From assembly GCF_000876015.1 (NCBI RefSeq), contig NZ_BBQM01000027.1:51845-115844 (forward strand): DNA of 64,000 bases, given 5' to 3'. The notes under the pieces are model-generated. The model made no database searches and had not been told where the DNA came from. It worked only from the letters and a program-made list of their open reading frames with translations. Source of the stretch: Cupriavidus basilensis (GTDB taxonomy: Bacteria; Pseudomonadota; Gammaproteobacteria; Burkholderiales; Burkholderiaceae). This document shows, one piece after another, positions 51,986 to 62,675 of the stretch (the first letter of the stretch is position 1; each line of letters opens with the position of its first letter). The position numbers and the translations under genes are program-made.

Positions 51986-53533
51986 TTGTCCTGGCAGCCC
52001 GAAATCGATGAACTCGCTTACCGCAAGCAACTCGCCGCCCAGCTTGGTGGCCACGACAAGGTCAAGCGCCACAAGGATGCCGGCAAGCTGACCGTGCGCG
52101 AACGCATCGACGCCATTGCCGATGCGGGCAGTTTCCGCGAGGTGGGCGCGCTCACCGGCAACGGCCAGTACGACAGCAACGGCCGGCTGGTCGGCCTCAC
52201 GCCTGCCAATCTCGTGATGGGCCGCGCGCAACTGGATGGCCGCCCCGTGGTGCTGGTGGGCGACGACTTTACCGTGCGCGGCGGCGCCAACGACGGCGCC
52301 GTGGGTGAGAAGCTGATCCACGCCGAGAAGATGGCGCACGACCTGCGCCTGCCGATGGTGCGGCTGGTCGACGGTACCGGTGGCGGCGGCTCGGTGCGCA
52401 ATATCGAGAACAAGGGCTACACCAACATCCCCACCATGAAGGTGTGGCAGCACGTGGTGGAGAACATGTCGCTGGTGCCGGTGGTGTCGCTGGCGCTGGG
52501 TTCGGTGGCCGGCATGGGTGCGGCGCGCGTGGCCGCCAGCCACTACTCGGTGATGGTCAAGGGCACCTCGCAACTGTTCAACGCCGGGCCGCCGGTGGTG
52601 GCGCGCATTGGCCAGAAGCTGGAGAAGAACGAGCTCGGCGGGAGCCAGATCCATACCCGCAACGGCGTGGTCGACGACGAAGTCGCCAGCGAGGCCGAAG
52701 CGTTCGCGCGCGCGCGCCGCTTCCTGTCCTACCTGCCGCCCTCGGTGCACGCGCTGCCGCCGCGCGCCGAGCCCGCCGACGACCCCGCGCGCCGCGACGA
52801 ATGGCTGCTGTCGGCCATCCCGCGCGACAGCCGCGCAGTCTACAAGATCCGGCCCATCGTGGAGACGCTGGTGGACCAGGGCTCGTTCTTCGAGATGGGC
52901 CGCTTCTGGGGCCGCGCCATCGTCACCGGGCTGGCCCGTATCGACGGCTGGCCGGTGGCGGTGGTGGCGAGCGACCCGTACCACTACGGCGGCGGCTGGG
53001 ATGGCCCCACCGCCGAGAAATTCATCCGCTTCGTCGACATGGCCGAGGCCTTCCACCTGCCGGTGGTGAACCTGGTCGACATCGCCGGCTTCCAGATCGG
53101 GCTGGAGGCCGAGAAGGCCGGCACCATGCGCTACGGCGTGCGCGCGCTGGCCGCGGTGTACCAGGCCACGGTGCCGTGGTGCTCGCTGATCCTGCGCCGC
53201 GCCTACGGTGTGGCCGCGGCCGGCCACCAGCACATGGGCCGCTTCAACTTCCGCTACGCGTGGCCCTCGGCCAACTGGGGCTCGCTGCCGATCGAAGGCG
53301 GCCTGGAAGTGGCCTACAAGGCCGAGATCGAAGGCGCCGATGACCCCGTGCAAAAGCGCGCCGAGATCGAGCAGCGCGTGCGCAGCCTGACCTCGCCGTT
53401 CCGCAGCGCCGAAGCCTTCGTGGTGGAAGACATCATCGACCCGCGCGACACGCGCGCGCTGCTGTGCGAGTTCGCCAACCTGGCCGCGCCGCTGCGCGAG
53501 CCGGGCGTGAGCAGGTTCGGCATCCGGCCCTGA
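51986..53533 (+). CDS. acyl-CoA carboxylase carboxyltransferase subunit
   Basis: 515 residues. Crotonase-fold carboxyltransferase of the PccB/MccB type, which moves CO2 from carboxybiotin to an acyl-CoA. N-half: GKLTVRERIDAIADAGSF, VLVGDDFTVRGGAND, VRLVDGTGGGGSVRN, GSVAGMGAARVAASHYSVM. C-half: DQGSFFEMGRFWGRAIVTGLARIDGWPV, MAEAFHLPVVNLVDIAGFQIG, GVAAAGHQHM. A TTG start at 51986 is chosen: GAGGAG is 7 nt upstream and ATGs further up lie before the predicted transcription start. First gene of the operon. Acyl specificity cannot be read; it is not a close match to acetyl-CoA (AccA/D) subunits. Confidence 0.93.
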   Translation: MSWQPEIDELAYRKQLAAQLGGHDKVKRHKDAGKLTVRERIDAIADAGSFREVGALTGNGQYDSNGRLVGLTPANLVMGRAQLDGRPVVLVGDDFTVRGGANDGAVGEKLIHAEKMAHDLRLPMVRLVDGTGGGGSVRNIENKGYTNIPTMKVWQHVVENMSLVPVVSLALGSVAGMGAARVAASHYSVMVKGTSQLFNAGPPVVARIGQKLEKNELGGSQIHTRNGVVDDEVASEAEAFARARRFLSYLPPSVHALPPRAEPADDPARRDEWLLSAIPRDSRAVYKIRPIVETLVDQGSFFEMGRFWGRAIVTGLARIDGWPVAVVASDPYHYGGGWDGPTAEKFIRFVDMAEAFHLPVVNLVDIAGFQIGLEAEKAGTMRYGVRALAAVYQATVPWCSLILRRAYGVAAAGHQHMGRFNFRYAWPSANWGSLPIEGGLEVAYKAEIEGADDPVQKRAEIEQRVRSLTSPFRSAEAFVVEDIIDPRDTRALLCEFANLAAPLREPGVSRFGIRP

Positions 53534-53662
53534 GGCGGGATTGCCTCTCGCCTTGCTGCCGGTTTGCTCCCCTCTCACCGCTTGCGGGAGAGGGGAGCAA
53601 AGGCCTGGGATCCGAATTCCCGAGAAAGTCCGACGCACCAAAGCCAAAAACAGGAGACCGCC

Positions 53663-54655
53663 TTGTCCCATCACCGATTCCTTACCGCTCCCGGCGGCGT
53701 GGCTGCCGCCTTCGCCATCGGCGCCGCGCTGCTGCCCGCCGGCGCGCAGGCGCAGGAGAACTGGCCGCAGAAGCCCGTCACCATCGTCGTGCCGTTCCCG
53801 GCCGGTGGCATGACCGACCTGCTGGCGCGGCGCATCGCGCGCGACATGCAGGCCGAGTCCAGGCAGCCCTTCGTGGTGGACAACCGTGCCGGCGCCAGCG
53901 GCCAGATCGGTAGCGAGATCGTGGCGCGCGCCAATCCGGACGGCTATACGCTGCTGGTCACAGCCACCCACCACGTGATCAACCCGGCAGTGCGGCCGCG
54001 GCTGCCGTACAACGCCAGCAAGGACTTCACGCCGATCGCGCTGCTGGCCACCACGCCGAACGTGCTGGTGGTGAACAACAACGTGCCGGTGTCCAACCTG
54101 CAGGAATTCCTCGCCTACGCGAAGAAGCAGAAGGAGGGCCTCTCGTTCGGCTCGTCAAGCATCGGTGGCGCCACGCACATGTCGGGCGAGCTGCTGCGCC
54201 TGATGACCAACACGCCGCTCACGCACATCCCGTACAAGGGTGCGGCGCCGGCACTGTCGGACCTGCTCGGCGGCCAGATCCCCGCGCTGTTCCATGACGT
54301 GATGACGATGGCGCCCTACGTGAAGGACGGCAAGGTCAAGGCCATCGGCGTGACCTCGGCCAGGCGCAGCGAGGCGCTGCCCAATGTGCCCACCATCGCC
54401 GAGCAGGGCGTGCCCGGCTACGAGGCCACGACGTGGATCGGCTTCTACGGCCCGGCCAATCTGCCCAGGCCGCTGGTGGAACGCCTGAACCGCGACGCGG
54501 TGAGGAGCATGAACACCGCCGACTCGAAGGCCAACCTTGCGCAGAGCGGCACCACGCCGGGCACGCTCAACGCCGAGCAGTTCGGCGCCTTCGTGCAGTC
54601 GGAGCTGGCCAAGTGGAAGCGCGTGGCCCTCGAGGCCAATGTCAAGGTGGACTGA
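53663..54655 (+). CDS. TctC/Bug family solute-binding protein within the carboxylase operon
   Basis: 330 residues, TTG start with AGGAG six bases upstream. Signal peptide ending near GAQAQE; VTIVVPFPAGGMTDLLARRIA, NRAGASGQIGSEIVA, HIPYKGAAPALSDLLGGQ and PLVERLNRDA are the Bug hallmarks. It differs from the first Bug gene in the window (422) at the ligand loops. Position inside a carboxylase/CoA-ligase operon suggests it captures the pathway's carboxylate substrate, though no transporter membrane genes are present here. Confidence 0.93.
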   Translation: MSHHRFLTAPGGVAAAFAIGAALLPAGAQAQENWPQKPVTIVVPFPAGGMTDLLARRIARDMQAESRQPFVVDNRAGASGQIGSEIVARANPDGYTLLVTATHHVINPAVRPRLPYNASKDFTPIALLATTPNVLVVNNNVPVSNLQEFLAYAKKQKEGLSFGSSSIGGATHMSGELLRLMTNTPLTHIPYKGAAPALSDLLGGQIPALFHDVMTMAPYVKDGKVKAIGVTSARRSEALPNVPTIAEQGVPGYEATTWIGFYGPANLPRPLVERLNRDAVRSMNTADSKANLAQSGTTPGTLNAEQFGAFVQSELAKWKRVALEANVKVD

Positions 54656-54658
54656 GCG

Positions 54659-56803
54659 ATGCGCGAGAACGACAATAACGGCGACGACGATATCCTCGGT
54701 CTGCTGGCCCCGCGTTCGGTCGCCATCCTCGGCGCCTCCGACAATCCCATCAAGGCGGGTGGCCGGCCCATCGACTACCTGCGCCGCCATGGCTTCGCGG
54801 GCCGCGTGTATCCGGTCAATCCGAACCGCGCGCAGATCCAGGGCCTGCCGGCCTACCCCGAACTGGCCGCGCTGCCAGACGCGCCTGACGTGGTGGTGGT
54901 CAGCGTGGCCGGCCAGGAAGTGGAGCAGGCCATCGAACATTGCCTCGCCGTGCATGCGCGCGCCGCGGTGATCTATTCCTCCGGCTTCGCCGAGCTGGGC
55001 GAGGCGGGTGCCGTGCAGCAGCGCCGGCTGGTGGAGCGCGCGCGCGCCGGCGGGCTGCGCCTGTTCGGCCCCAATACGCAGGGCGTGGCCAACTTTCGCG
55101 ACGGCGCCATCCTGCATTTCTCCACCATGATCAACGAGGAGCGAGGGCAGGACGGCCCGGTCGCCATCGTCAGCCAGAGCGGCGCGGGCTCGTCCATCGT
55201 CTACGGCGGACTGCGCCGCAAGGGCATCGGCGTGCGCTACATGGTCGCCACGGGCAACGAGGCCGACATCACCGCCGCCGAGGTGCTGCGCGCGGTGGCG
55301 GCGGACCCGGACATCCGCGTGCTGTTGCTGTACATCGAATCGCTCAAGGACCCGGCGGTGCTGGCGCAGGCCGCGCGCATCGCGCACCAGCGCGACATTC
55401 CCATCCTTGCCGTCAAGGCGGGCCGCACGCAGGCCGGGCAGCTCACCGCCAGCTCGCATACCGGCGCGCTGGCCGGCGAGGACGCGCTGGCCGATGCCTT
55501 CCTGCGGCAGCACGGCATCCAGCGCGTGGCGGACTTCCGCGAGCTCGTCGAATACAGCCAGGTCTTCGCCGGCGGCCAGCGCCCACGCGGGCGCAAGGTG
55601 GTGGCGATCAGCAACTCGGGCGCGACCTGCGTGCTGGCGGCCGACGCCGCCGAGGACCAGGGCCTGGACCTGTGCCAGTTCGAAGGCGCTGGAGCGGCGG
55701 CGCTCAAGGCGGTGCTGCCGCCATACGTGTCGGCGCGCAACCCGATCGACATGACCACCGCGCTGCTGGGCCAGCCGCACATCTACGGCCAGACGCTGGA
55801 GGTGGTGGCCGCGCAGCGCCAGGCCGACATGATCTACGTGGGCTTTCCGATCGGCGGCGAAGGCTACGACTTCCCCGGCTTCTCGGCGCAGACCGGCCGC
55901 TTCGCCGCGGCCAGCGGCGTGCCGGTGGCGGTCAGCGCCAACCAGGAATGGGTGGCGCAGGCCTTCCGCGCGCACGGCGTGCCGGTGTTCGACAGCGAAC
56001 GCGCGGCCATACGCGCGCTCGGCATGGCCGCGCGCCACGTGCAACTGAATGCCGCGGCGCTGGCCGCGCCCCCGGCGATCCCGCCGGCGTGGCCGGACGG
56101 CATCGCGGCAGCCACGCACTCGCTCGACGAAGTCGAGAGCCTGGCGGCGCTGGCGGAAGCCGGCCTGCCCGTGGTGGCACATCGGCTGTGCAAGAGCGAG
56201 GATGACGTGCGCCGCGCGCTGGCCGAACTTGGCGCGCCGGTGGTGGCCAAGGGCGTCTCGCCCGACATCACGCACAAGTCAGAACTGGGGCTGGTGCGTC
56301 TCGGCCTGGCCGGCGAGGCGCAGGCGCTGGCCGCCTACGCCGAGCTCGACCGCATCCTGCGCGGCCTGGCCGCGAGCGAAGGCGTGCGCCACGGCGGCGT
56401 ACTGCTGGCGTGCCAGCAGCGCGGCGCGTTCGAGCTGGCCGTGGGTGCGCACATCGACGCCATCTACGGCCCGGTGGTGATGGTAGGCCAGGGCGGCGTG
56501 CTGGTCGAGGCCATCGACGACGTGCAGTTCCTGTGCGCGCCGTTCAGCGCCGCGCAGGCGCGCGAGGCCATCGGCCGCCTGCGCATCGCGCGCGCGTTCG
56601 GCGCGCTGCGCGGCCTGGCCGCGGTGGACGTGGACGCGCTGGCGCGCCTGCTCGCGCGCCTGGGCGACTGGATGGTGCAGGCGCAGGGGCGGGTACGCTC
56701 GGTGGACGCCAATCCGGTCATGGTGATGCGCGGCGACGCCGCGCCGGTGCTGGTCGACGCGGTGGTGATCCGCACGGGAGAACGCGCAGGAGAGGCGTCA
56801 TGA
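54659..56803 (+). CDS. NDP-forming acyl-CoA synthetase (single chain)
   Basis: 714 residues. Alpha part: CoA-binding Rossmann domain (SVAILGASDNPIKAGGRPI, VYPVNPN), ligase domains with SQSGAGSSIVYG and SSHTGALAGED, where the His is the transient phospho-His. Beta part: ATP-grasp (VVAKGVSPDITHKSELGLVRLGL, GPVVMVGQGGVLVEAIDD, DANPVMV). The alpha-beta order in one chain is that of acetyl/acyl-CoA synthetase (ADP-forming) and of Pat-like proteins, but no GNAT domain is present. Likely activates the pathway's acid to its CoA thioester. 3 bp after tctC; overlaps the next gene by ATGA. Confidence 0.92.
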   Translation: MRENDNNGDDDILGLLAPRSVAILGASDNPIKAGGRPIDYLRRHGFAGRVYPVNPNRAQIQGLPAYPELAALPDAPDVVVVSVAGQEVEQAIEHCLAVHARAAVIYSSGFAELGEAGAVQQRRLVERARAGGLRLFGPNTQGVANFRDGAILHFSTMINEERGQDGPVAIVSQSGAGSSIVYGGLRRKGIGVRYMVATGNEADITAAEVLRAVAADPDIRVLLLYIESLKDPAVLAQAARIAHQRDIPILAVKAGRTQAGQLTASSHTGALAGEDALADAFLRQHGIQRVADFRELVEYSQVFAGGQRPRGRKVVAISNSGATCVLAADAAEDQGLDLCQFEGAGAAALKAVLPPYVSARNPIDMTTALLGQPHIYGQTLEVVAAQRQADMIYVGFPIGGEGYDFPGFSAQTGRFAAASGVPVAVSANQEWVAQAFRAHGVPVFDSERAAIRALGMAARHVQLNAAALAAPPAIPPAWPDGIAAATHSLDEVESLAALAEAGLPVVAHRLCKSEDDVRRALAELGAPVVAKGVSPDITHKSELGLVRLGLAGEAQALAAYAELDRILRGLAASEGVRHGGVLLACQQRGAFELAVGAHIDAIYGPVVMVGQGGVLVEAIDDVQFLCAPFSAAQAREAIGRLRIARAFGALRGLAAVDVDALARLLARLGDWMVQAQGRVRSVDANPVMVMRGDAAPVLVDAVVIRTGERAGEAS

Positions 56804-58224
56804 GCATGAACACGCAAGCATCCGCCGCGCCGCGCCCGCTGCGCCGCGTGCTGGTGGCCAACCGCGGCGCGGTGGCCGCGCGCGTCATCCGCGCGCTGCG
56901 CGGGCTCGGGCTGGAATCCGTCGCGGTGTATTCGGATGCGGACGCCGGGTTGCCCTATCTGCGCGAGGCCGACATGGCACTGCGCATCGGCGAGGCGCCG
57001 CCGCTGCAAAGCTATCTGGACCAGGACAAGCTGCTTGAAGCCGCGCGCGCCAGCGGCGCTGACGCGGTGCATCCGGGCTATGGCTTTCTCTCCGAGAACG
57101 CCGCCTTCGCCGAGCGCGTGGAGGCGGCTGGCCTGTGCTTCATCGGGCCGTCGCCGCAGTGGATCCGGCGCCTGGGCCACAAGACCGAGGCGCGCGCCTT
57201 CATGGCGGCGCAGGGCATGCCGCTGGCGCCGAGCTCCGCCGTGCTGCCCGACGACGTGGCAACTGTGGCCGAGGCCGCCGCGCGCATCGGCTTCCCGGTG
57301 CTGATCAAGCCCGCCGGCGGCGGTGGCGGCATCGGCATGGTGCCGGTGCGCGACGCGGCCGGGCTGGCGGCCGCCTGGGCGCAGGCGCGCTCGGTGGCGC
57401 AGCGCAGCTTCGGCCAGGCCGAACTCTACCTGGAGAAGCTGGTCGAGCAGCCGCGCCACATCGAGTTCCAGGTGCTGGCCGACCGCTACGGCGGCGTGCG
57501 CATCCTGTGGGAGCGCGACTGCTCGGTGCAGCGCCGCCACCAGAAGGTCATCGAGGAAGCGCGCGCGCACGGCCTGGACCGCGCCGGGGTCGAGGCGATG
57601 GCGGCGCAGCTCGCCGCGCTACTGTCCGCCATCGGCTATGACGTGATCGGCACCGTGGAGATGCTGCACACGCCCGCCACCGGCTTCGTGTTCCTGGAAA
57701 TGAACACGCGCCTGCAGGTGGAGCACGCCGTCACCGAGCAGATCACCGGCATCGATATCGTCGCCGCGCAGATCCGGCTGGCGCGCGGCGAGCGCATCGA
57801 CGCGGTGCTGCCGCAGGCCGCGGGCGGCATCGTGCCCGCGCAGGGCCACGCCATCGAGGCGCGCGTCTACGCCGAGGACCCGGTGCGCTTTTTCCCGTCG
57901 CCGGGCCCGCTGGACGTGTTCCGGCTGCCGCGCATGGAAGGCGTGCGCGTGGAAACCGGCTATGCCGAAGGCAGCCGCGTGACGCCGTACTACGACCCCA
58001 TGCTGGCCAAGGTGATCGCCACCGGCGCTGACCGCGGCGAGGCCATCGCCACGCTGCGTGCGGCACTGGAAGCGTTCGCGGTGGCCGGCGTCAAGACCAA
58101 CATCCCCTTCATCCTGCGGGTGCTCGCGCATGCCGATTTCGCCGAGGGGCGCATCGACACCGCGCTGGCCCGGCGCGTGCTGGCCGCGCCCGATGCTTCC
58201 CAACCTTCCCTGAGAGTAGCCTGA
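56800..58224 (+). CDS. biotin carboxylase subunit, divergent
   Basis: 474 residues. ATP-grasp enzyme that carboxylates biotin on the carrier protein. VLVANRGAVAARVIRAL, GADAVHPGYGFLSENA, HIEFQVLADRYG, WERDCSVQRRHQKVIEEA and EMNTRLQVEHAVTE are all recognisable; catalytic Glu, Arg and Lys are present. Two deviations: the Gly-rich loop reads GGGGGIGM where AccC has GGGGGRGM, and EHPVTE has become EHAVTE. The first residue normally touches ATP phosphate. It overlaps the CoA ligase (ATGA) and the carrier (TGATG). It is not the housekeeping AccC. Confidence 0.93.
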   Translation: MSMNTQASAAPRPLRRVLVANRGAVAARVIRALRGLGLESVAVYSDADAGLPYLREADMALRIGEAPPLQSYLDQDKLLEAARASGADAVHPGYGFLSENAAFAERVEAAGLCFIGPSPQWIRRLGHKTEARAFMAAQGMPLAPSSAVLPDDVATVAEAAARIGFPVLIKPAGGGGGIGMVPVRDAAGLAAAWAQARSVAQRSFGQAELYLEKLVEQPRHIEFQVLADRYGGVRILWERDCSVQRRHQKVIEEARAHGLDRAGVEAMAAQLAALLSAIGYDVIGTVEMLHTPATGFVFLEMNTRLQVEHAVTEQITGIDIVAAQIRLARGERIDAVLPQAAGGIVPAQGHAIEARVYAEDPVRFFPSPGPLDVFRLPRMEGVRVETGYAEGSRVTPYYDPMLAKVIATGADRGEAIATLRAALEAFAVAGVKTNIPFILRVLAHADFAEGRIDTALARRVLAAPDASQPSLRVA

Positions 58225-58436
58225 TGAACACCATCGAAACCCTGGTCAGCGGCCATGTCTGCGCCATCCACACCGAAGTTGGCGCTACCATTGCGGCCGG
58301 CGACGCCGTCATGATGATCGAGTCCATGAAAATGGAGATCCCGCTCGAGTCGGACCATGCCGGCGTGGTCAAGGCCATCCTGGTCCAGGCCGGCGACGCC
58401 GTCGCGGAAGGCCAGGCCGTCATCGAACTCGAATAG
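58224..58436 (+). CDS. biotin carboxyl carrier protein, minimal
   Basis: 70 residues, nearly only the biotinyl domain. The biotinylation motif ESMKMEI places the modified Lys at 36. VSGHVCAIHTEVGATIAAGDAV and VVKAILVQAGDAVAEGQAVIELE make the two half-barrels. Lacks the N-terminal region and thumb of AccB, so it would form a separate three-piece carboxylase with BC and CT. The start overlaps the BC stop as TGATG. Confidence 0.95.
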   Translation: MNTIETLVSGHVCAIHTEVGATIAAGDAVMMIESMKMEIPLESDHAGVVKAILVQAGDAVAEGQAVIELE

Positions 58437-58458
58437 ACGCATCAAAGGAAGATAAGTC

Positions 58459-58917
58459 TTGGAAAGCCCCTCGCAGATCCCGTCGCAAATTGTCCCGGTG
58501 GCGCCCGGCACCCCGGAGCAGCCCTATTTCGGCATCGACGTGCCGCTGATGCGCCACCTTGGCCTGCAGCCGGTGCAGATCGAGGAGGGCCTGTGCCGCA
58601 CGCGGCTGCCGGCCAGCCCGTTCCTGGTCAACAGCCGCGGCGACGTGCACGGCGGCACGCTGATGGCGGCGCTGGACTTCACGCTCAGCGGCGCGGCGCG
58701 CTCGCACGCGCCGATGCAGACCGGCGTGATCACCATCGACATGTCCACGCATTTCCTCGCCGCCGCGCGCGGCGAGCTGCACCTGGAGGCGCGCTGCATG
58801 CGGCGCGGCGCGCGCATCGCGTTCTGCGAGGGCGAGGTGAAGAACGCCGGCGGCGAAGTGGTGTGCGTGGCGCGCGCGGCATTCAAGCTGGTGCCGCTGA
58901 GCAGCGGCGGCAACTAG
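58459..58917 (+). CDS. PaaI/hotdog-fold thioesterase
   Basis: 152 residues, TTG start at 58459 with AAAGGAAG upstream. Hotdog fold: NSRGDVHGGTLMAALDFTLSGAAR with the typical Asn/His-Gly-Gly/Asp active-site pattern, and TIDMSTHFLAAARGELHLEARCMRRGARIAFCEGEV. Similar to phenylacetate-type PaaI thioesterases that clear stalled acyl-CoA or release the end product. Last gene of the operon, 22 bp after the biotin carrier. Confidence 0.9.
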   Translation: MESPSQIPSQIVPVAPGTPEQPYFGIDVPLMRHLGLQPVQIEEGLCRTRLPASPFLVNSRGDVHGGTLMAALDFTLSGAARSHAPMQTGVITIDMSTHFLAAARGELHLEARCMRRGARIAFCEGEVKNAGGEVVCVARAAFKLVPLSSGGN

Positions 58918-58945
58918 CCGCCCCGGGCGCCGCCGCGGCCGGCCG

Positions 58946-59374
58946 TCAGGCGGGCCGGTAGACCTGGGCGAAGCGCGCCTGCTGCACGATGCCGTAGTCG
59001 CCCGGCGCGTACTGCATCAGCCAGTCGCCGGCCTCGCCACGGAGTACGTCGCCGCCGGCCGAGCGGGCGATGCCGAAGGCCGCCGCCATGCGCTTTGCCA
59101 GCACCGTCGCAGGCTTGTTGCGGTAGGCGCCGTCGCGCCCGTGCGCGCCGGCTTCCAGCGGCTCGTAGCGCGCGTCGAAGCGGTCGCGCGACACCACCCA
59201 GCGGTCGCCGGTGGAGCCGGTGACGAGGGCGTCGCCGGGCTGGTAGCGGTTGGGGCCTTCGAGGCTGGCGAGCTCGCCGGGCGCGGCGGCGAACGCCACC
59301 TGCACCACTTCGTGTTTCCGGTAGGGCGCGGCGGCGGGGTCGGCGCGCAGGTCGATCTGGGACAGCAGGGTCAT
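58946..59374 (-). CDS. PGDYG-motif protein of unknown function
   Basis: 142 residues. The C-terminal sequence DWLMQYAPGDYGIVQQARFAQVY contains the family-defining PGDYG, and YRNKPATVLAKRMAAAF and GPNRYQPGDALVTGSTGDRW are repeat-like β-rich halves around two PGD-type turns. Soluble, no signal peptide. Sits between the carboxylase operon (convergent, 28 bp) and thiD. No activity known. Confidence 0.85.
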   Translation of the reverse strand: MTLLSQIDLRADPAAAPYRKHEVVQVAFAAAPGELASLEGPNRYQPGDALVTGSTGDRWVVSRDRFDARYEPLEAGAHGRDGAYRNKPATVLAKRMAAAFGIARSAGGDVLRGEAGDWLMQYAPGDYGIVQQARFAQVYRPA

Positions 59375-59458
59375 GGCGTGGCAAGGATGGCGCTGGCGGC
59401 CGGACGATGGAGAGCCCGATCATACCGCCGCCCGCGGGCCGGTGTGCCGGCCTGCGCG

Positions 59459-60289
<831 letters not shown>

Positions 60290-60370
60290 GTGCGGTGCGA
60301 GGCAGGCCGCCGCAGGGCGGCGAGAAACGGCAAAGGAAGCAACAAAACAAGCAGCAAGAAAGAGCAAGAA

Positions 60371-60429
60371 AGGCGCCAGGGAAGGCACTGAAGACAGCGC
60401 CAAAGACAGCACCAACGGAAGCGCCAGGC
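60371..60429. repeat. degenerate 12-bp tandem repeat, five units
   Basis: Purine-rich stretch with units such as GACAGCGCCAAA (60394-60405), GACAGCACCAAC (60406-60417) and GGAAGCGCCAGG (60418-60429); two less regular units precede. In the spacer between thiD and the ahcY promoter. Confidence 0.6.
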
Positions 60430-60471
60430 AAAAAATCACGCGGCGCCGGTGCGCGGCGCCGGCGGTCAGGC

Positions 60472-60477
60472 TACAAT
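60472..60477 (+). promoter_or_regulatory. -10 box of the ahcY transcript
   Basis: TACAAT, seven bases before the first conserved base of the SAH aptamer. No clear -35. Confidence 0.55.
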
Positions 60478-60484
60478 ACCGCCA

Positions 60485-60572
60485 CTCCGAGGAGCGTTGC
60501 AACGGATGCGACCATTGTGCCCCAGTGCGCGATTGGCCATTCGCCAGGCTCGGACTGTCTCAACGGCGCTCG
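60485..60572 (+). ncRNA. S-adenosylhomocysteine (SAH) riboswitch
   Basis: TCCGAG (60486-60491) pairs with CTCGGA (60549-60554) as P1; GAGCGTTGCAACGG follows as in the consensus GAGGAGCGYUGCAACGG, the CCAGGCTCGG strand is exact, and CAACGGCGCTC (60561-60571) supplies the pseudoknot (GAGCG 60492-60496 with CGCTC 60567-60571). Same element as known before ahcY in Ralstonia. SAH binding turns the gene on. A small hairpin CACTC/GAGTG (60684-60700) covers the ahcY ribosome site. Confidence 0.95.
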
Positions 60573-60704
60573 CTGATCCGTGGCCCCCACGGTGGCGAGT
60601 CGACCTATCCGCCCGCTTTGCATGCCCGCGTTGCCCGGCATGCCCGCGCGCCGCGTATCCCCCCGCACTCGCCGCCATCGCGCCACTCTTCACCGGAGTG
60701 AAAC

Positions 60705-62123
<1,419 letters not shown>

Positions 62124-62271
62124 TCGCGGCGGGCCGGCGCGCGCGCGCTGCGCGCCGGTTGACCGCGCGCATTGATCGCAGCCGTGGATCGCGGGTACGA
62201 TCGCACGGCCGGGCTGTCCCGGCCGCGGTGTTCCGCATCCTGTTTCGTCTGACCCGAGCTAAGGAGTCGTC

Positions 62272-62625
62272 ATGAGATTGCTGGCCGTCTGGATCATCAA
62301 CGCCGCCGCGCTGTTCCTGGTGGGCAACCTGATCAGCGGGATTCACCTAGGCGGCTTCGGCTCGGCCATGATCGCCGCGCTGGTGCTGGGCCTAGTCAAC
62401 ACCCTGATCCGCCCGATCCTGGTCATCCTCACGCTGCCGGTGACGCTGCTCACGCTCGGCCTGTTCATCTTCGTGATCAACGCGCTGCTGTTCCTGTTCG
62501 TGGGCAAGCTGCTGTCCGGCTTCGTGGTCAGCGGCTTCGGCGCGGCGCTGCTCGGATCGATCCTGTACAGCGTGATTTCCTGGGCGCTGTCGAGCCTGCT
62601 GCTCGGCGAACGCCGCAGCGCCTGA
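62272..62625 (+). CDS. phage-holin superfamily IV membrane protein
   Basis: 117 residues with four hydrophobic helices: WIINAAALFLVGNLISGI, AMIAALVLGLVNTLIRPIL, LLTLGLFIFVINALLFLFVG and GSILYSVISWALSSLLLG. Motif LVNTLIRPIL and the overall layout match the YvlD/holin-superfamily-IV family, which despite the name is a common chromosomal membrane protein. AAGGAG precedes ATG. Position between ahcY and metF is conserved in Burkholderiales; its part in one-carbon metabolism is unknown. No prophage genes nearby. Confidence 0.92.
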   Translation: MRLLAVWIINAAALFLVGNLISGIHLGGFGSAMIAALVLGLVNTLIRPILVILTLPVTLLTLGLFIFVINALLFLFVGKLLSGFVVSGFGAALLGSILYSVISWALSSLLLGERRSA

Positions 62626-62675
62626 CGCACGCCAAACCTTCCAGCGCGCCGCGCCACACGCGGCGCGCCACCATC

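Noticed and set aside
62272..62625. Prophage marker (holin-like protein)
   Set aside because: Superfamily IV holins are ordinary chromosomal membrane proteins and no other phage gene is present.
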